Of a stretch of DNA of 29,247 nucleotides, positions 8,401 through 15,227 are shown piece by piece. The notes below the pieces were generated by a model. That model had not been told where the DNA came from, did no database searches, and was given only the letters and a program-made list of their open reading frames with translations. Made by a program: the position numbers and the translations under genes. This DNA is from CAWATG01 sp963785035 (GTDB lineage Bacteria; Actinomycetota; Acidimicrobiia; IMCC26256; CAWATG01): positions 1-29,247 of the forward strand of contig CAWATG010000009.1 of assembly GCA_963785035.1 (NCBI GenBank), read 5' to 3'. How positions within the stretch are numbered: the stretch's first letter is position 1; each line of letters begins with the position of its first letter.

Positions 8401-8456
8401 GCTCATCTTGCTTTGCAAGCAGGAAGTCGTGGGTTCGAGTCCCATCGTCTCCACCA
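8401..8456 (+). other. 3' fragment of tRNA-Ala(TGC) at the right element border
   Basis: The fragment has an anticodon stem-loop (CTTGC TTTGCAA GCAGG; anticodon TGC), a variable loop, a T-arm (GTGGG TTCGAGT CCCAT) and a 3' acceptor strand CGTCTCC followed by ACCA. There is no matching 5' acceptor strand (GGAGACG expected) or normal D-arm upstream, so it is a truncated copy and not a working tRNA. This is what attR of an element integrated into a tRNA 3' end looks like. Confidence 0.8.
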
Positions 8457-8457
8457 T
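8438..8457 (+). repeat. attR1: right copy of the 20-bp att core
   Basis: Identical to positions 1-20. To its right the sequence matches the DNA following the third att copy at 13449, and not the DNA following attL, which confirms it as a border. Confidence 0.8.
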
Positions 8458-8463
8458 CGGCAG

Positions 8464-8490
8464 GCGCTGAGGGTTTCTGCTCAGCAGCGC
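8464..8490 (+). terminator. Hairpin downstream of the tRNA fragment, probable tRNA terminator
   Basis: GCGCTGAG (8464-8471) pairs with CTCAGCAGCGC (8480-8490) with one bulged base. No U-tract follows. An equivalent hairpin with compensating changes follows the third att copy (13471-13497), so it probably belonged to the original tRNA 3' flank. Confidence 0.45.
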
Positions 8491-8572
8491 TTCCAGGCCG
8501 AGCCGCGTGCTCGTGAGGTGGGCCGTGACCTGGGCAGATGACTGCCTAGGGGTAGGGCCAGGGCCCTCTCGT

Positions 8573-8578
8573 ACACTT
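8573..8578 (+). promoter_or_regulatory. -10 box of the membrane beta-propeller gene
   Basis: TACACT lies 5 nt before the GTG at 8584, with no ribosome-binding site, suggesting a leaderless transcript. The paralogous gene at 13592 has the same box at the same distance. No clear -35 box. Confidence 0.4.
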
Positions 8579-8583
8579 TCAGG

Positions 8584-10108
8584 GTGGCCACGGAGGAGAC
8601 GATCGGCGGGGGTAGCTCGCCGCCGGTGGACGCTGATCCTGCGCCGCGTTCGCTGATCAGGTGGCGACGGCCGCTCGGGCGGCTTTTCCACCTTGCGCTC
8701 CTACCGCCGGCTCTTGGCCTTCTGTGGGCGCAGACTGTTCCTGTGTGGTCGCAGACTTATGACTTCGCCCTCCTCCTCTGGTCGGGGTCGGTGGCGTTGC
8801 TCTTTCTCGGCGCGGTTGTGTGGGGTGTGCGCCTCGTTGGCTACGCGTTTGCCAAGTACCGGGGACGTGCTGAGGGACGAGCGCGTTGGTTCCTCGTTGC
8901 GCCCGCCGCCGTAGTTCTCGTCGTGTTTGTCGGATCGCTGGTTTCCTTCGATGGAGGGCCATCAGGGGATCGGCTGGAAGCGGTGAGTCTTGACGACGGT
9001 CGTCGGTTGTGGTCTAGAGCCGTGGAATTCGGCGAGTCCGTATACGAATTTGGTCCGAGTCGCGGTACGGCCAATGGTCTCTTCGTATTCGCGGATGGCG
9101 ACGGACGCCTCCGCGCCTTGAAGGGCAAGTCGGGCGAGGAGGTCTGGGCGAGCCGGAGGATTGTAGGAAAGAACGACAGTGTCCATGTCTCTGATGAGAT
9201 GATCGTGCTGGGCGGACGGGCTGGCCACCTCGTCGGGGTGGATGTCAGGACGGGGGAAGTTGCGTGGCGGCAATCGTCACCTCGTTTGGCGTTCGACAAA
9301 CCGAAGGACCTTTACGCTGCTGGCGACCGGGTCTATTTGTGGACGCGCAGCGGCGAGCTGCTGGCGTTGTCGCCCGGTAGCGGATCGATCCTGTGGGCGG
9401 TATCACTTGCTAGGGCCCCGCAGATGCGGAGGGACATGGGCGTCGAATGGCGTCCTGGAGGGTGCTTCTCGAGGCCCGATTGCCGCGGGGGAGTTCGTAT
9501 TGGTACAGGACGCCTTCGGAACGGTCCGAGCGTTTGACTCTGCGACGGGAACTCTCCGAACAACCGTGCAAGCTGGCCTGTCCGCCGGGGAACTCGTGGG
9601 CTATGTGGGCGCCTTTGGACCTGTCGTCGCTGTCATCAAATTCCAGACTGTCGTGGAACCCTCGGAGTCGGAGCGAACAGATGCTCGCTGGACGGTCATG
9701 CTGTTCGACGCTGCCAGTGACGTCGAGCGGTGGCGGGTCGCGGTGCCGGCGGTCATGGGAAATCTGGTGGGTGATGAGCGCGTAGTGGCCATGCTGCCAG
9801 CCGAACACTCGTCTGACTCTCCGTTCGATGATGATCGGAAGCGGCGTTTGGAGGTTCGCGCTACCAACACCGGGAAACGGTTGTGGAGTGCAACGACAAC
9901 TGCTTGCTGTGCGCTGACGCTGACGCGGCACCTGGTGCTCGTTGAGAATGGTTCGGCGAAGATCGAAGCGTTTCGAATATCAGATGGGCAAAGCCGTTGG
10001 GTGACGCACAGATCTCTGCCTTGGGGTTGGACACACACAGCCACGAGCGAGCTGTTCGAAGTCGGCGGCGTAGTGATATCGGCCACCTCCCGGGAGGAGC
10101 CCTCATAG
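8584..10108 (+). pseudogene. Membrane-anchored PQQ-like beta-propeller protein, single frame break
   Basis: A protein of about 507 codons. Residues 1-120 hold three hydrophobic segments (LFHLALLPPALGLLW, SGSVALLFLGAVVWGVRLV, FLVAPAAVVLVVFVGSLVSF). The rest is a chain of PQQ/quinoprotein-like blades, such as VSLDDGRRLWSRA, LKGKSGEEVWASR, VDVRTGEVAWRQS, LSPGSGSILWAVS, RATNTGKRLWSAT and RISDGQSRWVTH, which would form an extracytoplasmic beta-propeller. The frame changes by +1 between about 9440 and 9475; the second part continues as GEFVLVQDAFGTVRAFDSATG. It may be a real break or a sequence error. The N-terminal third is nearly identical in DNA to the gene at 13592, while the C-terminal parts are unrelated. 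Ligand and role are unknown. Confidence 0.7.
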
Positions 10109-10489
10109 GTGGCCGATACTTTTCTTGGTGGTGGGTGCTAGCGGGTGGTCCTGGTACGTACGGTGACGGACCTCGTCGCGAATACGGTCACTGAGAATGT
10201 GGCGTATGGCTATGCGGGTTCTGGCGATAGTCCCGCATATTCGAAGAGCGTCACGACCGGTGTGACTGCTGTGAACGGGACGTTCGCGGCGAGCCCTCGC
10301 AGTGCTCCTTTGTGGAGTTGCCGTGCTGATGACGCTGCCACGCAACTTCCACGGCGAACGAGTCATCATCGGATCGCCGAGACTCCTTGTCCAGATGGCG
10401 GCAGCGATCATCCGCTCGTTAATCGTCGCGATCGAAACGGTCAGCGAGGGCGTTCGTGTTCGTCGCGTAGAGCAAGACCCTTGGCGGTG
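10109..10489 (+). pseudogene. Rhs/YD-repeat protein fragment
   Basis: A frame from about 10145 to 10300 gives VTDLVANTVTENVAYGYAG followed by SGDSPAYSK and VNGTFAASP, the pattern of the C-terminal core of actinobacterial Rhs proteins. No start codon context or full-length gene is present, and the frame then continues into unrelated sequence. The 19-mer at 10274-10292 is shared exactly with the Rhs-like remains at 6221-6239. From 10300 to 10489 I see nothing recognisable. Probably the remnant of a large polymorphic-toxin gene. Confidence 0.4.
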
Positions 10490-10990
10490 TCATCGGTCGA
10501 GCGTTGCCTTGATGTCCTTGATGAGGATCATGAGGTCGAGGTCGTTGGTTGGTGAGGTCTCGAAGCCGTATCTGCGGTAGAAGTCGCGGGCCGTTTCATC
10601 GAGCGCGTTGACAACGAGAGCTCGTACGCCATGCTGCTCGGACGCGGCCATGGCGGTGAGCATGGCGTGACGAAGAAGCGCAGCGCCGATCCCTCTGCCG
10701 TGCTCGGTCTGGTCGACGGCGAGACGGCCGAGTAGGAGGGCGGGGATCAGAGCCGGTCCGCCTTTAGCAGCTCGGGCTGTTGCGTGATCTCGCAGAATGG
10801 AAAAGGCTCCAAGGGAGTAGTACCCCACGACGCGCTCGGCGCGGCACGTGACGTACACGCGGGCGAAGCCAGCGGCGTGGTTCTCCCAAGCGAAGCGGTG
10901 GAGCCAGTCGTCGAGTGTGGTTTCGCCGCTGTCGAACGAGGACCGGTCGTGGCCCTTGCGGAGTGGTTCGATCTCGCGTAGTTGCGCCAC
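10490..10990 (-). CDS. GNAT-family acetyltransferase toxin (TacT-like)
   Basis: A 166-residue GNAT protein with the acetyl-CoA binding segment RLAVDQTEHGRGIGAALL (R-x-x-G-x-G/A type) and the C-terminal FYRRYGFE with the likely catalytic tyrosine. Toxins of this family acetylate the amino acid on charged tRNAs and stop translation. The N-terminal FDSGETTLDDWLHRFAWEN is typical of TacT/AtaT-type toxins. Translation begins at GTG 10990, directly after the antitoxin stop codon (TGA at 10993-10991) with no gap, implying coupling. The product appears complete. Confidence 0.88.
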   Translation of the reverse strand: MAQLREIEPLRKGHDRSSFDSGETTLDDWLHRFAWENHAAGFARVYVTCRAERVVGYYSLGAFSILRDHATARAAKGGPALIPALLLGRLAVDQTEHGRGIGAALLRHAMLTAMAASEQHGVRALVVNALDETARDFYRRYGFETSPTNDLDLMILIKDIKATLDR

Positions 10991-11275
10991 TCAGCTGTCG
11001 AAGAGGGCCGGCTTGGCAAACAAACGCGCCACATCGGGTTTGACGACGCCGGGTTCGGCGAGTCGGGCATCGAGGGCGTCCCACTCGGCAGCGGAGATCG
11101 TGACCGAGGTGCGTTCGGTGAGCACTCGCATCGCTTCGGCGCGCGCTGAGCGGACCACGAACTCGCTCAGGCTGACATGCTCGGCTTCGGCAGCCCGGCG
11201 GATGAGCCCGTCATCGGCAGGCGAGAGCCGGACATGCAGTCGCTCGACCTTGGTCTCATCGTGGGCTGTGGCCAT
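10991..11275 (-). CDS. DUF1778 ribbon-helix-helix antitoxin (TacA-like)
   Basis: A 94-residue protein with an N-terminal ribbon-helix-helix DNA-binding part (ERLHVRLSPADDGLIRRAAE ... SLSEFVVRSARAEA) and a C-terminal toxin-binding tail (EWDALDARLAEPGVVKPDVARLF). DUF1778 antitoxins bind and inhibit GNAT toxins and repress the operon. The ATG at 11275 follows a good promoter: TTGTCA, 17 bp, TACACT, then 6 nt to the start, so it is probably leaderless. A near-palindrome in the promoter spacer is a likely operator. Confidence 0.88.
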   Translation of the reverse strand: MATAHDETKVERLHVRLSPADDGLIRRAAEAEHVSLSEFVVRSARAEAMRVLTERTSVTISAAEWDALDARLAEPGVVKPDVARLFAKPALFDS

Positions 11276-11281
11276 GGGCCC

Positions 11282-11310
11282 AGTGTACGCACAACTGCCA
11301 CATGTGACAA
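11282..11310 (-). promoter_or_regulatory. tacAT promoter with palindromic operator
   Basis: On the minus strand TTGTCA (11310-11305) and TACACT (11287-11282) are 17 bp apart. The spacer and the -35 box contain the near-palindrome TGCCACATGTGACA (11296-11309 on the plus strand), centred on CACATGTG. This placement suits repression by the RHH antitoxin. The boxes are seen; operator function is inferred. Confidence 0.55.
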
Positions 11311-11385
11311 CAAGTGAGGTGACGCGCCGCGACGTCGCTATTCGTCTTCGAGATCACCAGCGACGATGGTATAGCGATCTGTGGC

Positions 11386-11428
11386 GTTTATAGCCTCAAC
11401 CTTTATAAACCCCGCAGACTGCTAGAAT
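11386..11428 (+). promoter_or_regulatory. Inverted repeat and -10 box before the AAA+ ATPase gene
   Basis: GTTTATA (11386-11392) and TATAAAC (11404-11410) form a 7-bp inverted repeat with an 11-bp spacer, in an AT-rich patch unlike the surrounding DNA. TAGAAT (11423-11428) lies 7 nt before the GTG start and is the likely -10 box. The repeat may be an operator. Confidence 0.4.
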
Positions 11429-11435
11429 TGCTCTC

Positions 11436-12611
11436 GTGGATCGGGTCAGAAACCCCTTTACCCCCGGTGCCGGCAGCCGCCCGCCGCTCTTGGTCGGCCG
11501 GGACGCGCAGCTCGAGGCGATGTCCGTGGCGGTGCAGCGCATGGCCCTCGGTCGCTTCGAGCGCAGCATCCTGCTCACCGGACTCCGCGGCGTCGGCAAG
11601 ACGGTGCTCCTCAACGAGTTTGGTCGCATCGCCGAGGGCCACGGCTGGGTGCACGCGCACCTCGAAGTCACCGAGGACACGCATGTCGCCGGTGCCGTCG
11701 CCACCCTCGCTCGCCAAGTCCTCCTGGAGCTGAGCCTCAAGGAGCGCGTGAAGGACCGTGCCCGATCGGCACTCGCCGCCCTCCGCACGTTCGTCAAGGT
11801 CCACGTGCCGACGGGCGACGGAGGCGCCCTCACCATCGACCTCGAACCGCGGCCAGGACTCGCCGATTCCGGGGACCTCGACGGTGACCTCGGTGGAGTG
11901 TTCAAGGAGGTCGGCGAGACGGCGCGAGCCGGCCAGACCGGGGTCTTGCTCACGGTCGACGAGCTCCAGTACCTCAGCAGGAACGAGCTTGGCGCACTCA
12001 TCGTCGGACTCCATCGGGTGTCGCAGCTCGGGCTGCCGTTGCTGGTCGCCGGCGCCGGCCTGCCTTCCTTGCCTGGTCTGGCGGGCGAGGCCCGCTCCTA
12101 TGCAGAACGGCTCTTCAGCTATGTGGAGGTCGGCTCGCTCGACCACGACGATGCGCGCCGAGCGCTGGTGGGACCTGTCGAGAGCGAGGGCGCAGCCTGG
12201 GAACCAGAAGCGGTCGATCAGGTGATCGCCCGCACCGAGGGCTACCCCTACTTCCTGCAGGAGTTCGGCAAACAGGCCTGGAACCTCGCCGACGGACCGA
12301 CCATCACGATGGAGGACGTCACCGCCTCGGCGACGCTCGCGGTCGATGAGCTGGACCATGGCTTCTTCCGAGCCAGGATCGACAAGACAACCGACGCCGA
12401 GCGCGACTACCTCCGGGCGATGGCCAGTCTCGAGGGTCCCGGTCCGTGCAGGTCGGGCGACGTGTCGGCCGCGCTCGGCAAGAAGACGACCCAGACCGGC
12501 CCGGTGCGTGACAGCCTCATCAAGCGGGGCCTGCTTCACGCCCCCCGCCACGGCTTCCTCGCCTTCACGGTTCCGATGTTCGACCAGTTCGTCCGACGGG
12601 CGCTGGGATGA
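11436..12611 (+). CDS. Stand-alone AAA+ ATPase with C-terminal winged-helix-like region
   Basis: A 391-residue P-loop ATPase of the AAA_16/Orc1-Cdc6-like type. It has Walker A GLRGVGKTVLL (around residues 49-59), Walker B GVLLTVDELQYL, a sensor-like LPLLVAGAGLPSLPG, and a C-terminal region (YLRAMASLEGP ... SGDVSAALGKKTTQTGPVRDSLIKRGLL) that reads as a winged helix. Proteins of this kind are common in actinobacterial genomes and islands; their substrate is not known to me. It starts at GTG 11436, after a leaderless-type -10 box. A short open frame overlapping its stop (12608-12649) ends after 13 codons and may be what is left of a downstream partner gene. Confidence 0.8.
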   Translation: MDRVRNPFTPGAGSRPPLLVGRDAQLEAMSVAVQRMALGRFERSILLTGLRGVGKTVLLNEFGRIAEGHGWVHAHLEVTEDTHVAGAVATLARQVLLELSLKERVKDRARSALAALRTFVKVHVPTGDGGALTIDLEPRPGLADSGDLDGDLGGVFKEVGETARAGQTGVLLTVDELQYLSRNELGALIVGLHRVSQLGLPLLVAGAGLPSLPGLAGEARSYAERLFSYVEVGSLDHDDARRALVGPVESEGAAWEPEAVDQVIARTEGYPYFLQEFGKQAWNLADGPTITMEDVTASATLAVDELDHGFFRARIDKTTDAERDYLRAMASLEGPGPCRSGDVSAALGKKTTQTGPVRDSLIKRGLLHAPRHGFLAFTVPMFDQFVRRALG

Positions 12612-12617
12612 GCGCGG

Positions 12618-12899
12618 TCACGATCGAGACGTACGAGGACGCCTCGTGAGCGACCCGTCTTCCGAGCCGTTGCACATCCACTGCCCGAGTTGCTCGACCA
12701 GCACCCTTGTCGTACCGCCTGCTACCTCGATTTCCGGCCGGAACGATGCCGGCCGAGCGCTGCGAGATGTCGGCGCGACGATCACCACCGATCGAGGCAG
12801 GAGTGCATCGGCTTGCACCACGACGCCGAATCGTTCACCAGCCTGCTCGTGTCCGACGCCCTTCGGCACTCGGAACGGGTACACCTCACCGCGACGCAC
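12618..12899 (-). pseudogene. MazF/PemK-like mRNA interferase, C-terminus damaged
   Basis: The N-terminal part (MRRGEVYPFRVPKG, FGVVVQADALLPRSVVIVAP, EIEVAGGTTRVLVEQLG) matches MazF-type endoribonuclease toxins. After VEQLG the family usually continues with a line like AVDVQRLG; that text is present in the next frame and is restored by adding one G to the GGG run near 12676. Even then, the last family helix is missing, because the sequence runs into the end of the ATPase gene. The start is GTG 12899, which overlaps the antitoxin gene by 14 nt. It is probably inactive, or its end was replaced during a rearrangement. Confidence 0.7.
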
Positions 12900-13125
12900 G
12901 CATCGACTCCATCAACGACGCCACCGAGAGCATCTCGGAGCGGTCCTCTGGGTCGGCTTCGAGAAGGGCTGCCTCTGCTGCGAGAACTCGCCGCCGGTGT
13001 AGTCGTTCAGCCGACGCGAGCAGCGACGATCGGATGGCTTCGGACCGGGTCAACCCCGAAGCCTCCAACACTCGAAGAGCGCGCTCCGAGTCATCGTCGA
13101 GTCGAACGGAGATCGCCTTTGCCAC
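12886..13125 (-). CDS. Ribbon-helix-helix (CopG/MazE-like) antitoxin
   Basis: A 79-residue protein with an N-terminal ribbon-helix-helix motif (KAISVRLDDDSERALRVLEA, SGLTRSEAIRSSL) and a charged helical tail (DRSEMLSVASLMESM) expected to wrap the toxin. The arrangement, antitoxin first and toxin overlapping by 14 nt, is typical of RHH-MazF modules. The start is GTG 13125, with a weak -10 (CATTCT) 7 nt upstream. The gene looks intact, whereas its toxin is damaged, so an orphan antitoxin is possible. Confidence 0.75.
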   Translation of the reverse strand: MAKAISVRLDDDSERALRVLEASGLTRSEAIRSSLLASAERLHRRRVLAAEAALLEADPEDRSEMLSVASLMESMRASR

Positions 13126-13278
13126 GGGCTCAAGAATGACGGGTCGTCATACAGCTCGCGACCACGCCGAACGATCACTCCTTGTCCTGGGGGCCTTCGA
13201 GCCATTCTGACCTTGATGGCACATCCGACCGGCGTAGCGCCCCATAAGAGTTGATGCGCCATGATCTCGCCGGGACTT

Positions 13279-13298
13279 CGTGCCCACTACGTGCCCAC
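13279..13298 (+). repeat. Paired 9-bp direct repeat, third copy
   Basis: CGTGCCCAC at 13279-13287 and 13290-13298. The 40 or so bases from this pair through GGTGGAAAACAGCGGTCA are the same as at 8285-8325, marking a second right end from a related element. Confidence 0.5.
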
Positions 13299-13396
13299 CA
13301 CGGTGGAAAACAGCGGTCACCGACCGCAGAGACCGGCCCTCGATAACTACAGCGTCGACGGCATAACGGGAACGATCCATGGACACCACCTGAGCA

Positions 13397-13444
13397 GGTG
13401 TCCACGATGTCCTGAGACATGGTGTCCACTATCTTGTGGACCCG
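13397..13444 (+). repeat. 24-bp imperfect tandem repeat, possible insertion-sequence end
   Basis: GGTGTCCACGATGTCCTGAG begins the first unit (13397-13420) and GGTGTCCACTATCTTGTGGA the second (13421-13444). Reverse copies TGGACACC (13379-13386) and GGACACC (13444-13450) flank them. Such GTGTCCA/GAGACAT repeats resemble what is often found at ends of IS481/IS3-type elements in actinobacteria; this is from memory and there is no transposase here. Confidence 0.4.
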
Positions 13445-13448
13445 GACA

Positions 13449-13464
13449 CCATCGTCTCCACCAT
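13449..13464 (+). repeat. attR2: truncated third copy of the att core
   Basis: CCATCGTCTCCACCAT matches the right 16 bases of the att core, and the match with the attR1 flank continues to the right for about 470 bp. The left part of the tRNA fragment is missing and replaced by the repeat array. Confidence 0.65.
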
Positions 13465-13470
13465 CGGCAG

Positions 13471-13497
13471 ACGCTGAGGGTTTGTGCTCAGTAGCGC
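13471..13497 (+). terminator. Hairpin downstream of the third att copy
   Basis: ACGCTGAG (13471-13478) faces CTCAGTAGCGC (13487-13497). It corresponds to the hairpin at 8464-8490, with partly compensated base changes. No U-tract. Confidence 0.35.
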
Positions 13498-13591
13498 TTC
13501 CAGGCCGAGCCGCGCCCTCGCGAGGTGGGCCGCAACCTTGGGCACATGACTGCCGACGGGTAGGACCAGGGCCCTGTCATACACTTTCAGC

Positions 13592-14236
13592 GTGGCCATG
13601 GAGGAGGCGATCGGCGAGGGTTGCGCGCCGCAGACAGACTCCGATCCTGCGCCGCGTGCGCTGATCAGGTGGCAACAGCCGCTCGGGCGGCTGTTCCACG
13701 TTGCGCTCGTACTGCCGGTTCTCGGCCTCTTGTGGTCGCACAGTGTTCCTGGAGTCTACCCCCTCCCCTGGTTAGGCTCGGTGGCGCTGCTCTTCCTCGG
13801 CACGGTTATGTGGGGCGTGCGCCTCCTTACCTTCGCATTCGCCAAGCGCCGGGGACGTGCTGAGGGACGAGCGCGCTGGTTCCTCGTTGCGCCCGCCGCC
13901 GGAGTTCTCGTCGTGATGCTCATCGTCGCCGACGTGCCGTTGCGTGCTCGGTGGTCCGTCAACCGCTCCGACTTTGAGGCGGTCGTCGACGAGGCGATGA
14001 AGGACGAGGACTACTCGTCGATCGAGAGCCAGCGCCTTGGCTTTTACGACATCACGCACATCTACCGACAGGGAGAGGCGGTGATCTTCTACGAGCGGAA
14101 TGGCGTTTTCTTCGATGACGCGGGCTTCGCCTATCTGCCGAACGGCCCCTTCCCCGAACTCGAGAACGGAGGCTTCGAGGCGCCCCAGTTCCGACACTTG
14201 GGCGGCCCTTGGTACGCGTGGACGGCGAGCTGGTGA
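13592..14236 (+). CDS. Membrane protein, paralogous N-terminus to the beta-propeller protein
   Basis: A 214-residue protein. Residues 1-115 carry the same three hydrophobic segments as the protein at 8584 (LFHVALVLPVLGLLW, LGSVALLFLGTVMWGVRLL, FLVAPAAGVLVVMLIV). The remaining 100 residues are different: FYDITHIYRQGEAVIFYERN then FAYLPNGPFPELENGGFEAP and a terminal HLGGPWYAWTASW. No PQQ blades are present. I do not recognise the C-terminal domain beyond a general likeness to small secreted actinobacterial domains. The start is GTG 13592, preceded 5 nt earlier by TACACT, so it is probably leaderless; ATG 13598 is an alternative. Function unknown. Confidence 0.7.
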   Translation: MAMEEAIGEGCAPQTDSDPAPRALIRWQQPLGRLFHVALVLPVLGLLWSHSVPGVYPLPWLGSVALLFLGTVMWGVRLLTFAFAKRRGRAEGRARWFLVAPAAGVLVVMLIVADVPLRARWSVNRSDFEAVVDEAMKDEDYSSIESQRLGFYDITHIYRQGEAVIFYERNGVFFDDAGFAYLPNGPFPELENGGFEAPQFRHLGGPWYAWTASW

Positions 14237-14493
14237 GCTTCTGCGCCAAGGAGGGCCCGAAGTGGTCTGTCGGGGAGTGGCGAGAAGTCCAAGAGGGTGG
14301 AGGCATTCAGACGGAACCCTGTGGCACGACCCATTCCTGGGCGGCCCCGTTACACCGCGGTCCTTCGTTGCAGATGCCTCGTTGATCGAGCACTTCGGTT
14401 GGCTGGGTCGCGATGGATTTTCGGACGGTGTCTTGTAGCCTCGGCGCTCCAAGGACCGCAGCCGTCCACCGTTCTCGAAACCCTTGAGGCATC

Positions 14494-15132
14494 GTGTTTG
14501 ACGTCGAACATTGGCTTGAAACTGGCGGGATAGCACTCCTTGCGGCGATCGTCTTCGCCGAGAGTGGGCTCTTCATCGGAGCGTTCCTTCCCGGCGACAC
14601 CTTGTTGTTCATCGCAGGGTTCCTGTCATCTTCTGCCGGCAAGGAAATCCTTCCAGCGTTGCCGATTACCGCCGGAGTGGTTTTTGTCGCGGCGGTAGCC
14701 GGTGACCAGGTGGGGTACGCCTTCGGTCGGCGTGTCGGGCCCGCGCTGTTCCAACGGCCGAACAGTCGGCTCTTTCATCCGCAGAATGCGGTGCGCGCCC
14801 AGGCGTTCTTCGACCAGCGCGGCCCTGCGGCGATCGTCGTCGCCCGTTTCATTCCAATCGTTCGGACATTCACGCCGATTGTCGCGGGTGTCGGTCGCAT
14901 GCACTACCGGACCTTCCTTGCGTACAACCTCATCGGCGGTGCGCTGTGGGGTATCGGTGTGACGACGCTTGGTTACTTCCTTGGCGAGATCGAGTTCGTG
15001 AAGAACAATCTCGATTATGCCGCCGTGCTGATTCTGGTGATTTCGCTCGCTCCGATAGCGATCGAATATCGCCATTCGCGCCGCGCCGCCGCCACCGAGG
15101 CCACCACCGCCGCCGCCGCCACCGACGAGTAA
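14494..15132 (+). CDS. DedA-family membrane protein
   Basis: A 212-residue polytopic membrane protein of the DedA/SNARE-associated family. It shows the family's motif ESGLFIGAFLPGDTLLFIAG, then DQVGYAFGRRVG and the conserved RFIPIVRTFTPIVAGVGRMH and NLIGGALWG. DedA proteins act as lipid flippases or affect membrane homeostasis. The C-terminus is an Ala/Thr-rich tail. The start is GTG 14494 with no clear ribosome-binding site. It is the first gene after the mobile region that looks like ordinary chromosome; the 257-bp gap before it shows nothing I recognise. Confidence 0.9.
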   Translation: MFDVEHWLETGGIALLAAIVFAESGLFIGAFLPGDTLLFIAGFLSSSAGKEILPALPITAGVVFVAAVAGDQVGYAFGRRVGPALFQRPNSRLFHPQNAVRAQAFFDQRGPAAIVVARFIPIVRTFTPIVAGVGRMHYRTFLAYNLIGGALWGIGVTTLGYFLGEIEFVKNNLDYAAVLILVISLAPIAIEYRHSRRAAATEATTAAAATDE

Positions 15133-15227
15133 CTGCGCAGCGGTTTCGAGGTGTCGAGGCTCCCTCGTCGTTCCTGGGCAACGCTAAGGTGCGCAGGTCG
15201 TTCTGGGCGACGAAAATGGGGGATGCC

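Larger units (their letters stand above)
13126..13591. other. Right end region of the second island
   Basis: No gene is apparent. The stretch contains the third arm-type repeat pair (13279-13298), a 24-bp tandem repeat (13397-13444) resembling the ends of an insertion sequence, a truncated third att core (13449-13464), the hairpin 13471-13497, and a TACACT -10 box (13581-13586) before the next gene. Confidence 0.5.

Noticed and set aside
8401..8456. Functional tRNA-Ala gene
   Set aside because: No 5' acceptor strand or proper D-arm upstream; only the 3' half is present, as expected for attR.
13147..13389. Minus-strand open frame of 80 codons overlapping the third arm-type repeat
   Set aside because: No family resemblance apart from the GTGCCCAC repeat; probably not a gene.
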